From NCBI RefSeq assembly GCF_014066305.1, contig NW_023501076.1, forward strand, positions 248,001 through 312,000: a stretch of 64,000 bases of DNA. The letters run 5' to 3'. A program made the translations under genes and the position numbers. Positions 21,870 to 32,333 of the stretch are shown in pieces; position 1 is the stretch's first letter, and each line of letters opens with the position of its first letter. The stretch is from Letharia columbiana (taxonomy: Eukaryota; Ascomycota; Lecanoromycetes; Lecanorales; Parmeliaceae). The notes under the pieces were generated by a model. It was not told where the DNA came from. It searched no databases and saw only the letters and a list, made by a program, of their open reading frames with translations.

Positions 21870-22949
21870 TCAAACCTCCCAGAATACGGTCACCCTTACT
21901 CCCTCAATCACTGTCACAGTATCGCTCCCAGTCTCGCTCCCATTGATCCAGCCATGATTCGTCACTCTAGGCCATACACCAACTTCATCTCCCACCTGCA
22001 AGCCCCTCACGAACTCCGCTCTATCCCTCCTGTCCACGACATCCAAATCCTTCATAACTTTGGCGAACTCCTGCCTTCGGACCTCACTTAGATTTCCACT
22101 GGTCAGCGCCCACCTGTCCCATGACGAGCCTAATTCATCCGAATGAGCACAATTCTTGTCATCGTCGAAACGGTAGATCGCCGTTGTCTTTGCAGATTGG
22201 CCTTCGAGGTTATCATTCACATACAGTTTCAGCGTTAGGCATCCTGACACGCGAGATGCTTGTTGTTTGAGCCAAGCCAAAGACGCCACACCGCAAGGCC
22301 AGTTTAATTCTCTGTTTTCACCTCCCTCACGCTTTTCGGGGCGGAGTGGGGAAACCTGTTCTTCCCGCTTGGCCTTTGACGGGGAAAGCGAGCACGGCTG
22401 TGGAAGAGGGATACTGGGGTCAACAACGCCGATTTCAAGCCAAGTATGACTAGGTCGAAGGAAGAGTGGACATTGAGGGACTCGCTGGGCGGGTGTGCCT
22501 CGGCGGGCTGTGACTTCCACACTGAGCATGCGGGCTGGATGCTTTGTCTTTGGGGGAAGCCAAGGCTGCGAGATGTCGGGTGATAGTCCCAGCGGCGGTG
22601 ACCGCAGAAGAGGATCCAAAAACGCTCTAGAATTCGGAGGAGGCGAGATGTGGGTGCTATGTCCTTTAACAGTCCGCGGGACGGAGGAAGAAACGGATAC
22701 ATGAGGCCAATAGTTTGCAAGGGAGAGGATGATATCCACGAGTTCAATAGGAAGGGCTCGCATAAAGTGATGCTTGAGAGCAATGACCTGAGGGAGCGTG
22801 GGGTGACGCGACCAGTCTAGCCATGATGGCGACTCGGCCACTGGCTTTGCGAAGGGTATTTGCGTGTTGGCATTGCTGCTCTCGTTTGACGAGGGCGCAC
22901 TACTGCCTTGCCCTTTATCCCATGTGATTGGTACAGGCTGTCTGTACAT
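21870..22949 (-). CDS. F-box-like protein, paralogue of the gene at 14534–15703
   Basis: This is a single-exon gene of 359 residues with ATG at 22949. An F-box-like helix 'LPIELVDIILSLANYWPH' is at residues 66–83. It matches the 14534 gene at 12 of 18 positions. 'KHPARMLSVEV' follows, and the C-terminus has 'RAEFVRGLQVGDEVGVWPRV' and ends 'VRVTVFWEV'. The middle differs in sequence and is rich in charged residues and Pro. The conserved ends with a free middle suggest an old duplication followed by divergence of the central part. I infer an adaptor role from the F-box-like helix only. Confidence 0.72.
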   Translation of the reverse strand: MYRQPVPITWDKGQGSSAPSSNESSNANTQIPFAKPVAESPSWLDWSRHPTLPQVIALKHHFMRALPIELVDIILSLANYWPHVSVSSSVPRTVKGHSTHISPPPNSRAFLDPLLRSPPLGLSPDISQPWLPPKTKHPARMLSVEVTARRGTPAQRVPQCPLFLRPSHTWLEIGVVDPSIPLPQPCSLSPSKAKREEQVSPLRPEKREGGENRELNWPCGVASLAWLKQQASRVSGCLTLKLYVNDNLEGQSAKTTAIYRFDDDKNCAHSDELGSSWDRWALTSGNLSEVRRQEFAKVMKDLDVVDRRDRAEFVRGLQVGDEVGVWPRVTNHGWINGSETGSDTVTVIEGVRVTVFWEV

Positions 22950-23439
22950 GACTTTGCAACAACTGTTGATCAGCGCTGGTAAACAGACTATTGATACAGG
23001 CCTATTTAATTGTTTGTTGAGCTGTATGAACTATTACCCTAATCTTCTCGGGTACGAACTTGTCAGCTGATGGCTCACAGTATTGTGGAAGAGGAGAGGT
23101 TCGGGTTGGCAACCTTTTTCACAAGCTTTGAATTGCAATCAGCGCGCAGAGGATTCTAGGATTGCTGAATTCGGAAGGAATGGCAGAGAGTTTGTAGCAC
23201 AGTTGAAGATTTGTGAACTCTGAAGAGGATGAAAGCTCGGCGGGACATCCACAAGCACAGCCTTATCTCCTCGCGGGCGTCTAGGCTCCTTTCAGCCTAG
23301 AGAATGAAGTCATCAGGGTCCCTAACTTTTGGCCCGAAACTTGACAGGGCAGGAGGGGTAACACGTAAACAGTTGCATCTTACCTCAATCTTCCTTCACA
23401 ACCCACAATTACCTACGCCAGACACATACAGCAGCAACC
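22950..23439. other. Divergent promoter region
   Basis: This separates the F-box-like gene (minus) from the LEA-like gene (plus). A single AGGGG pentamer at 23354–23358, about 80 bases before the LEA-like ATG, matches the fungal stress-response element core. One copy can easily be chance. Nothing else is seen. Confidence 0.35.
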
Positions 23440-24337
23440 ATGGTCAAAGTGTTAGAAAACCGTGCCGTCGACCTCGACATTGTTCCAGGATCTAAAGACG
23501 GCGGGGAACTGAAAGATCAGGCCGATGCTATCACGTATGTTGATGCCCCACCTTGCAGCGCTATCTTTGAAGAACAGATAGAATGATTGTTGACTCTCCC
23601 TCTATGCTTCAGTGGTCAAGCGACACAAAATCTCCCTCCCGAAGCCCGCCAGCGAGTCGAAGGCCTTACGCAAGGTGCTACGGGCGTCGGCGCAGATGCT
23701 CTCCAGACCGTTGGTGGGGGCGTGAAAGGCATTGTCGATACCGCTGGTAACACTGTACGTCTCCTCCTCTCATTCTCAACCAAACCCCCTCCCCCTAGCA
23801 TGCATCTCTACTGACGCTATGAAAACACTGCTAACCATGTGCCACGGCATCCAGGTCGGTGTCCTCGGCGGCGGCCTCAGCGACACCGTCAGCGGCGTAG
23901 CAGGAGGACTCGGCAAGGTTGCCTCTGGCGCGGGACAAACGGCCGCGGCACCTTTCACATCCGCAGAAACAAAGGAGGGCGGTGAGGGAGCTGCCGACTC
24001 TGCGAAGGGCGCGGCGGATTCTGCGATTGACACTGCGGGTGAGGCTGGAGGGAAGGCATCCGAGACTGCAGACGAGGCTGGAGGAAAGATGTCCGAGACT
24101 GCGGGTGAGGCTGGAGGGAAGGCATCCGAGACTGCAGACGAGGCTGGAGGAAAGGCATCCGAGACTGCAGGCGAGGCTGGAGGAAAGGTATCCGAAACTG
24201 CGGGTGAGGCTGGAGGAAAGGTATCTGAGACTGCAGGCGAGGCTGGAGGAAAGGTATCCGAGGCTGCGGGCAGTGCGAAAGACACGGTTGGGGATGCCGC
24301 TGGGGAAGGACAGAAGAAGCTTGGGTTGTCGGAGTAG
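23440..24337 (+). CDS. LEA-like protein with 11-residue tandem repeats
   Basis: Three exons (23440–23534, 23613–23754, 23855–24337) encode 239 residues. Intron 1 starts GTATGT and ends TTCAG. Intron 2 starts GTACGT, has CTAAC and ends CCAG. After a soluble leader ('GQATQNLPPEARQRVEGLTQ') the protein becomes Ala/Gly/Glu/Lys-rich. It then has seven tandem copies of an 11-mer of the form TAGEAGGKASE (DNA 24041–24271). Amphipathic 11-mers of this type are the hallmark of group-3 late-embryogenesis-abundant proteins, which are disordered when hydrated and protect membranes or proteins under drying or cold. It has no signal peptide or membrane helix. The stress role is inferred from the repeat type. 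Because the unit is 33 bases, all other frames are also open across the array. Confidence 0.75.
24041..24271 (+). repeat. 33-bp coding minisatellite, 7 copies
   Basis: Seven near-identical 33-base units beginning GAGGCTGGAGGGAAGGCATC encode the 11-mers of the LEA-like protein. Copies differ mainly at one Ala/Val/Met codon and one Gly/Asp codon. Confidence 0.9.
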
Positions 24338-24760
24338 AGAGACTGCGGTGATGGTGGGTATCTCTGACGATGGAAGGAAAGTGTTGCATGTTGCCTCTCG
24401 TCTGCCTGTCGGACAATGGAGAGTAATCGGGTTTCACGTACACACTTTAACACGTATATGCACATGCTAGCGGTCCTGTTTGCTGATTATGCTATGCTCG
24501 TTCTTGGTGAGTCTATGTGCATGTTTTGATCATGTCCCTCTCGCAATGTCACAAGACTTCATACCTGCTGATCAAAATGAGGAGCCTGCCGAGAATCTAG
24601 GACTGAATTTCACAAGCTGGATACTCTAATAGGAGTGCATCGCAGCTTCGACACCTTCGAAATGCCGTCTGTGCAATGCGATGCAATGCAGAGGCTGAAT
24701 CCAACTTCTCTCGCATGCAGGACTGGACCTATGGTCATTCCTTCTCTTCTCATCCCTCCA
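24338..24760. other. Intergenic between convergent genes
   Basis: This holds the 3' flanks of the LEA-like gene (plus) and the unknown gene ending at 24761 (minus). No gene or structured terminator was recognised. Confidence 0.5.
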
Positions 24761-25546
24761 TCACACTGCGTCTACGTGCGCTTGCTTCTCTTCTTCCACG
24801 GCCATCTGCTTCACTGTGTTCTTCTCTCGATCCTGCGCCGCCTGATCTCCATCCTCCTTCTCCTGCCCACCATCACTGCTAATCTCCCCTTCCGGCCATT
24901 CTTCCTCCTTTAGCTCGTCCCCTTTCTCCTCCAACGCCACGTCATCGATGCCTAGATTCGCCATCCCATCGGTCACCTCGTTCCCATTGACATGGAATTT
25001 CTGCTTCAAGATACGTTCGTTGACAGCAGTGATCAGCGAATAGTAAAGGGATCCCAACGGGTCACGCCCAGTGATAGGGCAGCGGATAGCAGCCAGGTCT
25101 AATCCCATCATCCGGAATACCTCAAGCTGCCAGATGTCGTTTACTAAGACGGCTTGTCAGTCTTTCAGGTGAACATGCTGGACCCAGGCACTGGGTAGCG
25201 GTGCATCCATACGGTACAGCTTGATGTTCTCCCCTGCATCGATCGAAGGACAACCGCGCGCCATTCCGGAAGCCAGCTGCTCGTTCGCAACTTCAGAGAG
25301 CACGAAAGCCTTGTTGTTGAACACTAGCATGAGGGAAGTTAGTCCCCAGTTGTTAAGACTATGGTGGGAAAGAAGCTTACCAACATGGTGGTGAGGTCCA
25401 CTCATGTCTTTCGACCACGGCTCATCGAGGGCATCGGGACGGGCGGCTTTGACCTCATCGTAGGCGAGGTTGATCTCAACGGGGCCGATAGCAAGAGCGA
25501 GCTTGGCGCGTAGGAGCTCGAGCTTGGGAGATGCGATTTGTGCCAT
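24761..25546 (-). CDS. Conserved-looking fungal protein of unknown function
   Basis: Three exons (25381–25546, 25213–25323, 24761–25143) give 219 residues. Intron 1 starts GTAAGC and ends GCTAG. Intron 2 starts GTATGG, has CTGAC and ends CTTAG. Without removal of intron 2 the frame stops early. I recognise no domain. The N-terminal 150 residues look like a compact alpha/beta fold, with segments 'ELLRAKLALAIGPVEINLAY', 'HHHVVFNNKAFVLSEVANEQ' and 'NDIWQLEVFRMMGLDLAAIR'. The last 60 residues are strongly acidic (Glu/Asp-rich) and probably disordered. There is no signal peptide or membrane helix. The start ATG 25546 is the first in the frame. Confidence 0.6.
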
Positions 25547-26756
25547 GTTTTCGGAGTGTGTGGAAGGCGGCGCTGCAGTTTGAGTGGTGGTTATCTGAGA
25601 ACGAAGCTTAGCTATGGACGAGTTTTATCTGGGGAGGGAAGAGGGTCAAGTGTTGTCTATTGAGATCTCACCTCGGCTGTTGAGTAGTATTTTTTGGTCT
25701 GTAAAAGTCCGATGTGAAGCCTGTGTGCGGTGGAGGAGTCTGAGTGAAAGTTGGGGAGTATCTGTTCTGCGTAGAATTGAGTTGTTGACATGTTTCATCA
25801 CAACAGCGCGACAAGACGATCATAACATTTCTTCTCAAGAGCACACACTGTAGATGTCTGTTATGTTTTTTGTCAATTTGATTGCAATGCCAGAAGCTTC
25901 CAGCGGTTTTTAAGAATCTTTGCAATCGAGTGCTAATGTTTTCTGACAGTGAGGGCGAAAACTAAGACGATTTGCTGAATCTGTTCACGGATGTCCTAGC
26001 ATTTACACAGTGTTTTATGCATTAGCCCTTCTGCTGCCTACGCCTTTGTCTCATTACCTGCAACTTTCCGGGAAGTCAGTTGGAGGTCCAGAAAAACTTG
26101 AACAGAATGTCTCATCGTCCTCAACATCACATTCTAATTTGTTAGGCTGGCCTGTAAAGGCCATAGAAGTTTTTAGAGCAATTCCACTCCTAGCTGTATC
26201 CTTCGCTAGCAGTGTCAATAGTGCAATAGCGTGTTTCTGTATTGAGGAACCGGGATAATACATCATGACAGAACTGTCTTGCTCTATGATTTCTCATCTT
26301 TTAACTGCGTGTACACAGCCGTGTGAGCTCTTCTCTCAAGCTGCCAAGAGAACTTGTCCTGGTGTATTATCAGAGCTGAACCTCTGTTTAAGTCACACCG
26401 TCGTTGTCTGAATTTGCTGCCTATAAAAAGGTACAACATGCAAGAGGCAGCACCTAAGACTGTTCTGTTTTGTAGCTTCCAGGAGCATTGGAAGCGAAAG
26501 AGGGTGAGAGGACAGACCAGCATTTTAGCGAACACCGGGTGGCAAATGTGAACTACAGCATGTTCTCCGAGGATCGGAAGCTCGATACCTAATCATAACC
26601 ATGCTGACACGCATCCCCAAGAAGTTTATAGGGCCTCTCCGACCATTAATAATGCCACCCCGAGCTACAACCTGCCACAGCAACTTCCCTCCATCCTTTG
26701 ACCCAACTTGAACCCTCCCCGCCTCTCCCCACCGTCCCAACATCATCATCATCATC
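25547..26756. other. 1.2-kb intergenic region, no gene seen
   Basis: This is the divergent promoter region between the unknown gene (minus) and the HD-domain gene (plus). Open frames on both strands lack domains. An (ATC)n run of six units lies just before the ATG at 26757. Confidence 0.5.
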
Positions 26757-27639
26757 ATGTCCGCCCCGTCTACCCTCGAAACCCACGGCTGGACAGCCCA
26801 ACCGCGCGATATCTCCGCCTTCCTCGGCGACAAGCAAGACCTCAAAGCGCCAGAACCTCAGACCGTCGCCAGCATCGCCCTCCCCAGCACCCCGCTCGCG
26901 AAAGCCGTGCTCGACTACGCGAAGAAGGAGCTCAGAGAGGAGACATTCAATCACAGCATGCGCGTTTACTACTACGGTATCTCCCCTCCGCCCGAAAGCA
27001 TCACCACGCTCAACGGCCGGCCGATCGCTGACTGTAGCGCCCAACCCCCAGGCAAAGCGATCCAAACCCACCTCTCCCCCACGCACCCCCTCCCCGTCTC
27101 CGACGAGACCTACCTCCTCACCTGCCTCCTCCACGACATCGGCACCACGGACAAGCACCTCCCGGCGACGCTCATGTCCTTCGAGTTCTACGGCGGCTAC
27201 CTGGCGCTCGACCTGCTGAAGAAGGACCTGCGCGCGCCGATCGAGCAGGCGGAAAGCGTCGCGGAAGCCATCATCCGGCATCAGGATCTGGGCGCGAGCG
27301 GCAAGATCTCCAGCCTGGGCTTGCTGATCCAGTTGGCTACGGTCTTCGGTGGGTCTTCTTTTACCCCCCCCCAAACCCCCCACGTGCGACGGAAGGAAGG
27401 CAAGACCGAGGCTGATACCGCGGACAGATAACATGGGCGGCAACGCGGAGCTCGTGCACAAGGGCACGATCGAGGACGTGGTGCGGCATTATCCGCGGCG
27501 GAAGTGGTCGGGCTGTTTCGCGGCCACGATCAGGAGGGAGAATGGGTTGAAGCCGTGGGCGCATACTACGGCGTTGGGGGAGGAAGCGTTCCCGGCTGGG
27601 GTGGAGAACAATACGCTCATGGCTCCGTATGATGATTGA
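26757..27639 (+). CDS. Cyanamide hydratase-like HD-domain protein
   Basis: This family hydrates cyanamide to urea (Myrothecium Cah and yeast DDI2/DDI3 type) using a metal held by an HD domain. Three exons (26757–26976, 27052–27348, 27428–27639) give 242 residues, matching the 225–245 usual for the family. Intron 1 (75 bases, GTATCT…CCCAG) is stop-free and a multiple of three. Its removal joins 'VYYYG' to 'KAIQTH', the expected spacing. Intron 2 starts GTGGGT and ends GACAG. Metal ligands and signatures: 'FNHSMRVYYYG' (His66), 'LLHDIGTTDKH' (His101, Asp102), 'SFEFYGG', 'IIRHQD' (His150) and 'FDNMGG' (Asp173). It has no signal peptide, so it is probably cytosolic. The substrate is inferred from family membership. 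Confidence 0.85.
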
Positions 27640-28230
27640 GGAGGGTTTTTCCCCAACGAGTGGGGTTGATATAGAGGCAATAGGCCGTCGATGGTGCCAT
27701 GTTGTACGCTCTAAGACTACCGGTGTTGGTGTTGCAGATGGGCTATATCCCGGAGAAATCGTCGATAGAATAGGGCTATATCCCGGAGAAATCGTCGATA
27801 GGACAGGGCTGTTTCCCTTGATAGGAATTCTTCTAGTGCTAATCTTCCCTTGATAGGAATTCTTCTAGTGCTAATCTTCCCTACAAACCCTCCTTAATAC
27901 AACCTCTTCTCCTGTACAGGTGTTGATATCGTAGGCAAAGCGCCGCTTCACAGGCTCTGACCAGGGGTTATTTCCCCCACCAGATCATCCCCGAAGCGGG
28001 AGAACCGGAGATTGAAACGCGCACGTCTACGGGGAAAGAGCCTAACGAAAAAGTCACCAGGGGTCAGTGAGAGAGGGGAAAGAAAAAGCTATATTAACTA
28101 TCCAGGCCGAACGCCATCGGAGAAGCAAGACATCACGGGTATCGCCCCCTTCTGAACGCCACCTGCTAAAGTACACGAGTGGAATGAAATAAAAGACGCG
28201 CCGGAGAGACGGGGATGAAAGCCCGTCGTC
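27640..28230. other. Intergenic with two short tandem duplications
   Basis: No gene is seen. It holds the 3' flanks of the converging HD-domain and secreted-protein genes. The two tandem duplications at 27740–27882 are listed separately. Confidence 0.5.
27740..27882. repeat. Two adjacent tandem duplications (33 bp and 32 bp)
   Basis: A 33-base unit containing GGGCTATATCCCGGAGAAAT is present twice (27740–27805). A 32-base unit starting CCCTTGATAGGAATTCTTCT is present twice (27815–27882). Confidence 0.85.
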
Positions 28231-29447
28231 TCAGCCCGTCAGACTGCCGTTGCCGTACGCGAAGGCGTAGTTGCTGAAGTAGGTCGCCCCGACGGTGGCG
28301 GCGTAGGAGGGGGTGTCGACGCAGTAACCGCCGCCGGACGGGCCGATGTGTGGGCAGTGGACCGCCGGGCGGAAGGGGACCATGTTTTGATGGACCATAC
28401 GGCAGAGGAGGGTGTTTCGGCCTGGAGACCGTTGTTAGCGGCGCTTTGACGGGGAGGGACTGAGGGGATACGTACCGAGTTCGTATGCTTCGCCGAAGCG
28501 TGTCTGTTGTGTGAGATAGGCGTGGCACTGGGTCGTGTTTTGGTATTGCTGGAGTGCGGGTCCGACGCAGTACTGTTGGGCAGTGCTACAGATGCTGATA
28601 GCAAGCTTGTTCTGGATGTAGCTCACGGTGTCCGCCAGGGTTACGGTCTTGCCCTCGACGGCCGACAGCTGTTGCGTTGCCGTTCCCAGGAGAAAGTCAA
28701 ACAGCCACTGCCACCAGCCGGTGAAGCTGGCGTCATACATAGAGATTTCGCCGACAGAGTTGTACACATTCCAGGTCTGGATCACGATCGGGACGGTTAT
28801 GTTGATGGCCTGGAAGAAGAATTGAAAGCTAAACACGGAAGGACGTTAGTGTCTGTTGCTGTGAACGGCGTTGACGTGGGGCAAAAGAGGGGGGAGAGCG
28901 AGATATACAGAGTAGAAGCCGAAGCGATGTTCTGGCTAGCTGCAAAGTGCGTGATCTCGTACGACATCGGAATGCCGAGTAGAGAGAAAGCGTTGGAGTC
29001 GTTGGTGGAGGTCGCTAGGTTGGCAAAGAGGCCGAATAGGTACTCGGTATTGAGCTCACGGCCGTCAAAGGTGCGTGTGATATCGACACGGCCTTGAACA
29101 TTGTCGGCCAGCAAAGAGGAGTTGATGGACTTGGCCTACGGGAGACGTCAGTACTGGTAGATCTGAGGTTTGGATCTGAGGTCCGGGGTGGAAAACCTCA
29201 CCTGAATAGTATTGTTCGGTGCGATAAAGTTGTCGAGGAACTTCTTCTGTAGAGTGAAAAGCTCGTTGTGGGTGAAGTTCTTCTCCTGATCATCGTTGCG
29301 GGCGATCAGAGTCTTGGTATGTGTCTGCTGGTCTGCAAGACGAGGTGCGAGGTGAGGGAGTTGACGTGACGCGTGAGGATACTGAACGCTGGACAAGGCG
29401 CTCACAGAGAGAGCCAAAGCACCCAGGACAACGGTGATAATCTGCAT
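28231..29447 (-). CDS. Secreted fungal protein of unknown function
   Basis: Four exons (29202–29447, 28909–29135, 28476–28828, 28231–28421) encode 338 residues. Introns start GTGAGG, GTATAT and GTACG, and end CGTAG, TTTAG and CCAG. All junctions preserve frame. A clear signal peptide ([20 protein letters not shown]) marks secretion. The mature protein has several Asn-X-Ser/Thr sites. The C-terminal half is Cys-containing, with 'CSTAQQYC' and the block '[20 protein letters not shown]' followed by '[14 protein letters not shown]'. I have seen this type of C-terminal block in other fungal secreted proteins, but no activity can be given. It converges with the HD-domain gene. Confidence 0.75.
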
Positions 29448-31739
29448 GTTTGCTGTTCTCGTGGGTACAGAAGTTTGCTGTGTTGGTAGAAAGGACTGAG
29501 GCTATGAGTTGATGGTGGATGAAGAAGAATTGTGAAGGGTTGGTGGGAGTTTTAGAAAAGAGAAAGCTTTGTCAAGAAAATTTCATCTTGTGTCCTAGTC
29601 TCGCTAAGTCGTCGCGACGCGGTGATGAGCAAGTGACGTTGAAGTGAAGGGGGCATTATCCCAAGCTCTGAGTGTTGGAAGCTCGAAATTTTTTCTAATT
29701 TAATCAGAGACGCGGAAACAAATGAAAACTATGCGACTAGGTTCATGCTATTACACACTCTATTCTCCTAGTTCCTGGGCCTAGTAGCTGTGCCTCGTCG
29801 TCCACCACTCTGGCCTTGGAGGTGAGTTGGCGGCGTTGCGGCCACACCCGCCATTGAGGGGGTGGTTCGGGCAGGCATGACTAGCTTGCCGTGTGGTGGG
29901 GTTGCAGGAGTGGTTTCGGAGAGGCTCTATTGGTATTTCACAAGCATCATCTCGATAGTTGCGATGCACAGATGGATGAGGGTTATGGCAGCGGATGGCA
30001 TGGAGAGAGAAGAAAGAAGTTTAAAGGTCCAATGGCATTTGGCGCCAAGTCTTCTCCGCACCACGGCTGTAGCCGGAGCGGCAGATGAACTCTTCTCTTG
30101 GCATACTCTCAGGTATCTTACCTTACTCTCCTTTACTCTTAGCAATAGCAATGTCGAATCCTTCGTGCTACCCAACGTATTTTCCATGTATGATATACCT
30201 ACTCTGGCATCGTCCCAGTCTAGGTAATGAATGACATGGAGCATTCGGAATTGGGATTACAGTTGCAAAGCTAAGAAGAGCGGCGTGATACTACATTGAC
30301 AGGTGCTTGGGTTACACTTGATGGATGTGCAAAGTTGTGTAGTCAGAGATGTCATTTACCCTCTTATCATTTACATGCATATTACAAATACCGTAATGTA
30401 ACTTGCATATGGTAAAACATAGAGTATAGGATTGCCCAGAGTAGAATTCGGGATCCCAATTGGAGCAGATCTGAGCCTGAGGTTCCATTGGTTATGCAGG
30501 CTTGTTTCAGGGTCTGCATATTTGAGGGTCTCGATCTTCAATCATCCCGCTCATTTCCGCACATCCCGATCATCCCCGCTCCTGGTGGAAGGGGCGTCAC
30601 TGATAACAGCGGCGTCATCATGCACCTTCCCGGAGCTCCCTCAATCTACCACCGCACTCACTGTACACGGCAATATCGAGTCAGGCTATCATGGGAGACG
30701 TGGCCAAAGGTTCTCCTTCAAGCAAACATATAGGGCAAGGTTGGGAGAAGACAGACAAACGAGTCGAAACATGAAATGGCGCACGCTATGAAGCGCCACC
30801 ACCTAGAACCTATGTAAGTAAGTGCGCGTCAAGGCCCTCATCTCGGCCTGCTTTCTCGGGAACATGGGTAGATTACCTGCAACCGTCGAACGGATCTTCC
30901 CATGCATAAATTAATGCACGTCAGACCGGCTTTAAACCCCGATGTCATGCAATACCCCGTGCCTCTTTGATCTTCATACATTAAGGTAACCATCCCAATG
31001 TACCCTACTCGTCTCCGAAGGGAATCGCAATATTATCAAGAACAATTCCTCGTCCTGTGCAGAGAGATTTACTTTGAAAGTTCTGCTCTGGAGTGGGCGT
31101 CAACAGGAGTGGTGGATTTTCATGCTGCAAAGGAAGATCTTGGCGCATCACGAGTCCAAGTGCAATCCCCCCTAGTGTATGAAGGACCAATCGATTCACA
31201 TTGCACCGAAGTATCTGCTGGCTAAGAGCAAGTCATGGGCACGCTATCAGAGTGACACTGAAGGAGGTTGTACATGTAATAAACGTCAGGTTGGATGACA
31301 CCAATTACTCAAGTCATCCGACCCCGCTGTGTCTTCGAGAATTGAGGTAGCTTCGATGGCGTAACCTTTGCATAATACATACCCCGCAAATCGCACTCTA
31401 GGGCAAGAGGATCTCGGCGAGCTCGCGTTGTTCTGCCTGGGAGCTTCTCCTACCTGGGGGAAAGCTAGACAACGAGTAACTTCCTAAACATTCCAAGCTT
31501 ACCGCTGACCGGACTCACAAGCCCGTATTCAAAGATGACATGCAGAGAGAATGCGGAGAGTCGCTGGGAGACACCTTCCAGGAGGAATCAAAAAGTACGT
31601 TTGAAGGGGCGATGGAGGATCTTTAGTCGAACCGACAAGACGGTAGACCCGACAGCAACAAGCGCAACATCCGACTGCTACAAAACAGCTATCAAATCCA
31701 ATACTGTCTTTTTAACATTGGGTGGGGATCCAAAGTTGA
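29448..31739. other. 2.3-kb gene-poor region
   Basis: The first part is the promoter side of the secreted-protein gene. Open frames at 29862–30227, 30432–30791 and 30998–31225 show no recognisable domain, no signal peptide and no splice support, so none is called. Confidence 0.5.
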
Positions 31740-32333
31740 GATGCTTCTCCAGTCGGCCTGCGCCGTTTCCCTTCTCTCCCTCTGCAGAAATGTCCCAGCA
31801 AGCCCGATTCTTGCATTGCTATCAAGATCGACTATGAACATGGTACCCGGCAATAACACCCCACCACTTCTAGGGTAAGCCGTAATTTCCCCTCCAACGG
31901 TCGAGAAACGTCGGCTTACAAGTCTTCCATCAGCACCGTGCGTCCTCATCACCCTGTCCACCTTGCAGGGGATTGGGACGGACCAGGACACATCACTGTC
32001 ACATTCTCCAACTACGGCGACAACATCCCTCGCGACCTGGCAAGGGTTTGCACGGCTCGCGCTTCCATCGACGCATGGCGCAAAGTCCGCACGGTCTGGA
32101 ACGAGCCAATTGGCAAGAGCGTACTCGTTTATGACCATTCGGACGTCTTCCTTCACATCATGCCGGCCCCTGCAATGGACTGGAAAATGCTGTATTACGT
32201 TTCGCTGGTGTTGGATAACTTCGAGGACGGGTTTGACAGTATGGCCTTCGACTTTGAGGCGGAGGTGCCAGGGGTTGAAGGGTTTGCGGCGACGGGGAAC
32301 CTGACTATGTTTCCTCCTTTGGCACCCTCCTGA
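31740..32333 (+). pseudogene. Probable decayed small secreted-protein gene
   Basis: The frame from about 31925 to the stop at 32333 reads like a real protein ('GDWDGPGHITVTFSNYGD', 'FDSMAFDFEAEV', 'GFAATGNLTMFPPL'). Upstream, an ATG at 31740 opens a hydrophobic, signal-peptide-like start ('MLLQSACAVSLLSLC') that reaches a TAA near 31877. The downstream frame lies one base out of phase. No GT–AG intron joins them cleanly. I therefore read it as a gene broken by a nonsense codon plus a frameshift. A mis-modelled intron is the alternative. A longer open frame on the other strand (31692–32426) is judged a shadow. Confidence 0.4.

Noticed and set aside
23776..24470. Long alternative frames on both strands across the LEA-like array
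   Set aside because: They arise because the repeat unit is a multiple of three. The spliced sense frame has the correct start, introns and LEA-type composition.
26646..27467. 273-codon antisense open frame over the HD-domain gene
   Set aside because: The sense strand has the full HD signature and correct introns. The antisense peptide is low-complexity Gly/Val/Arg.
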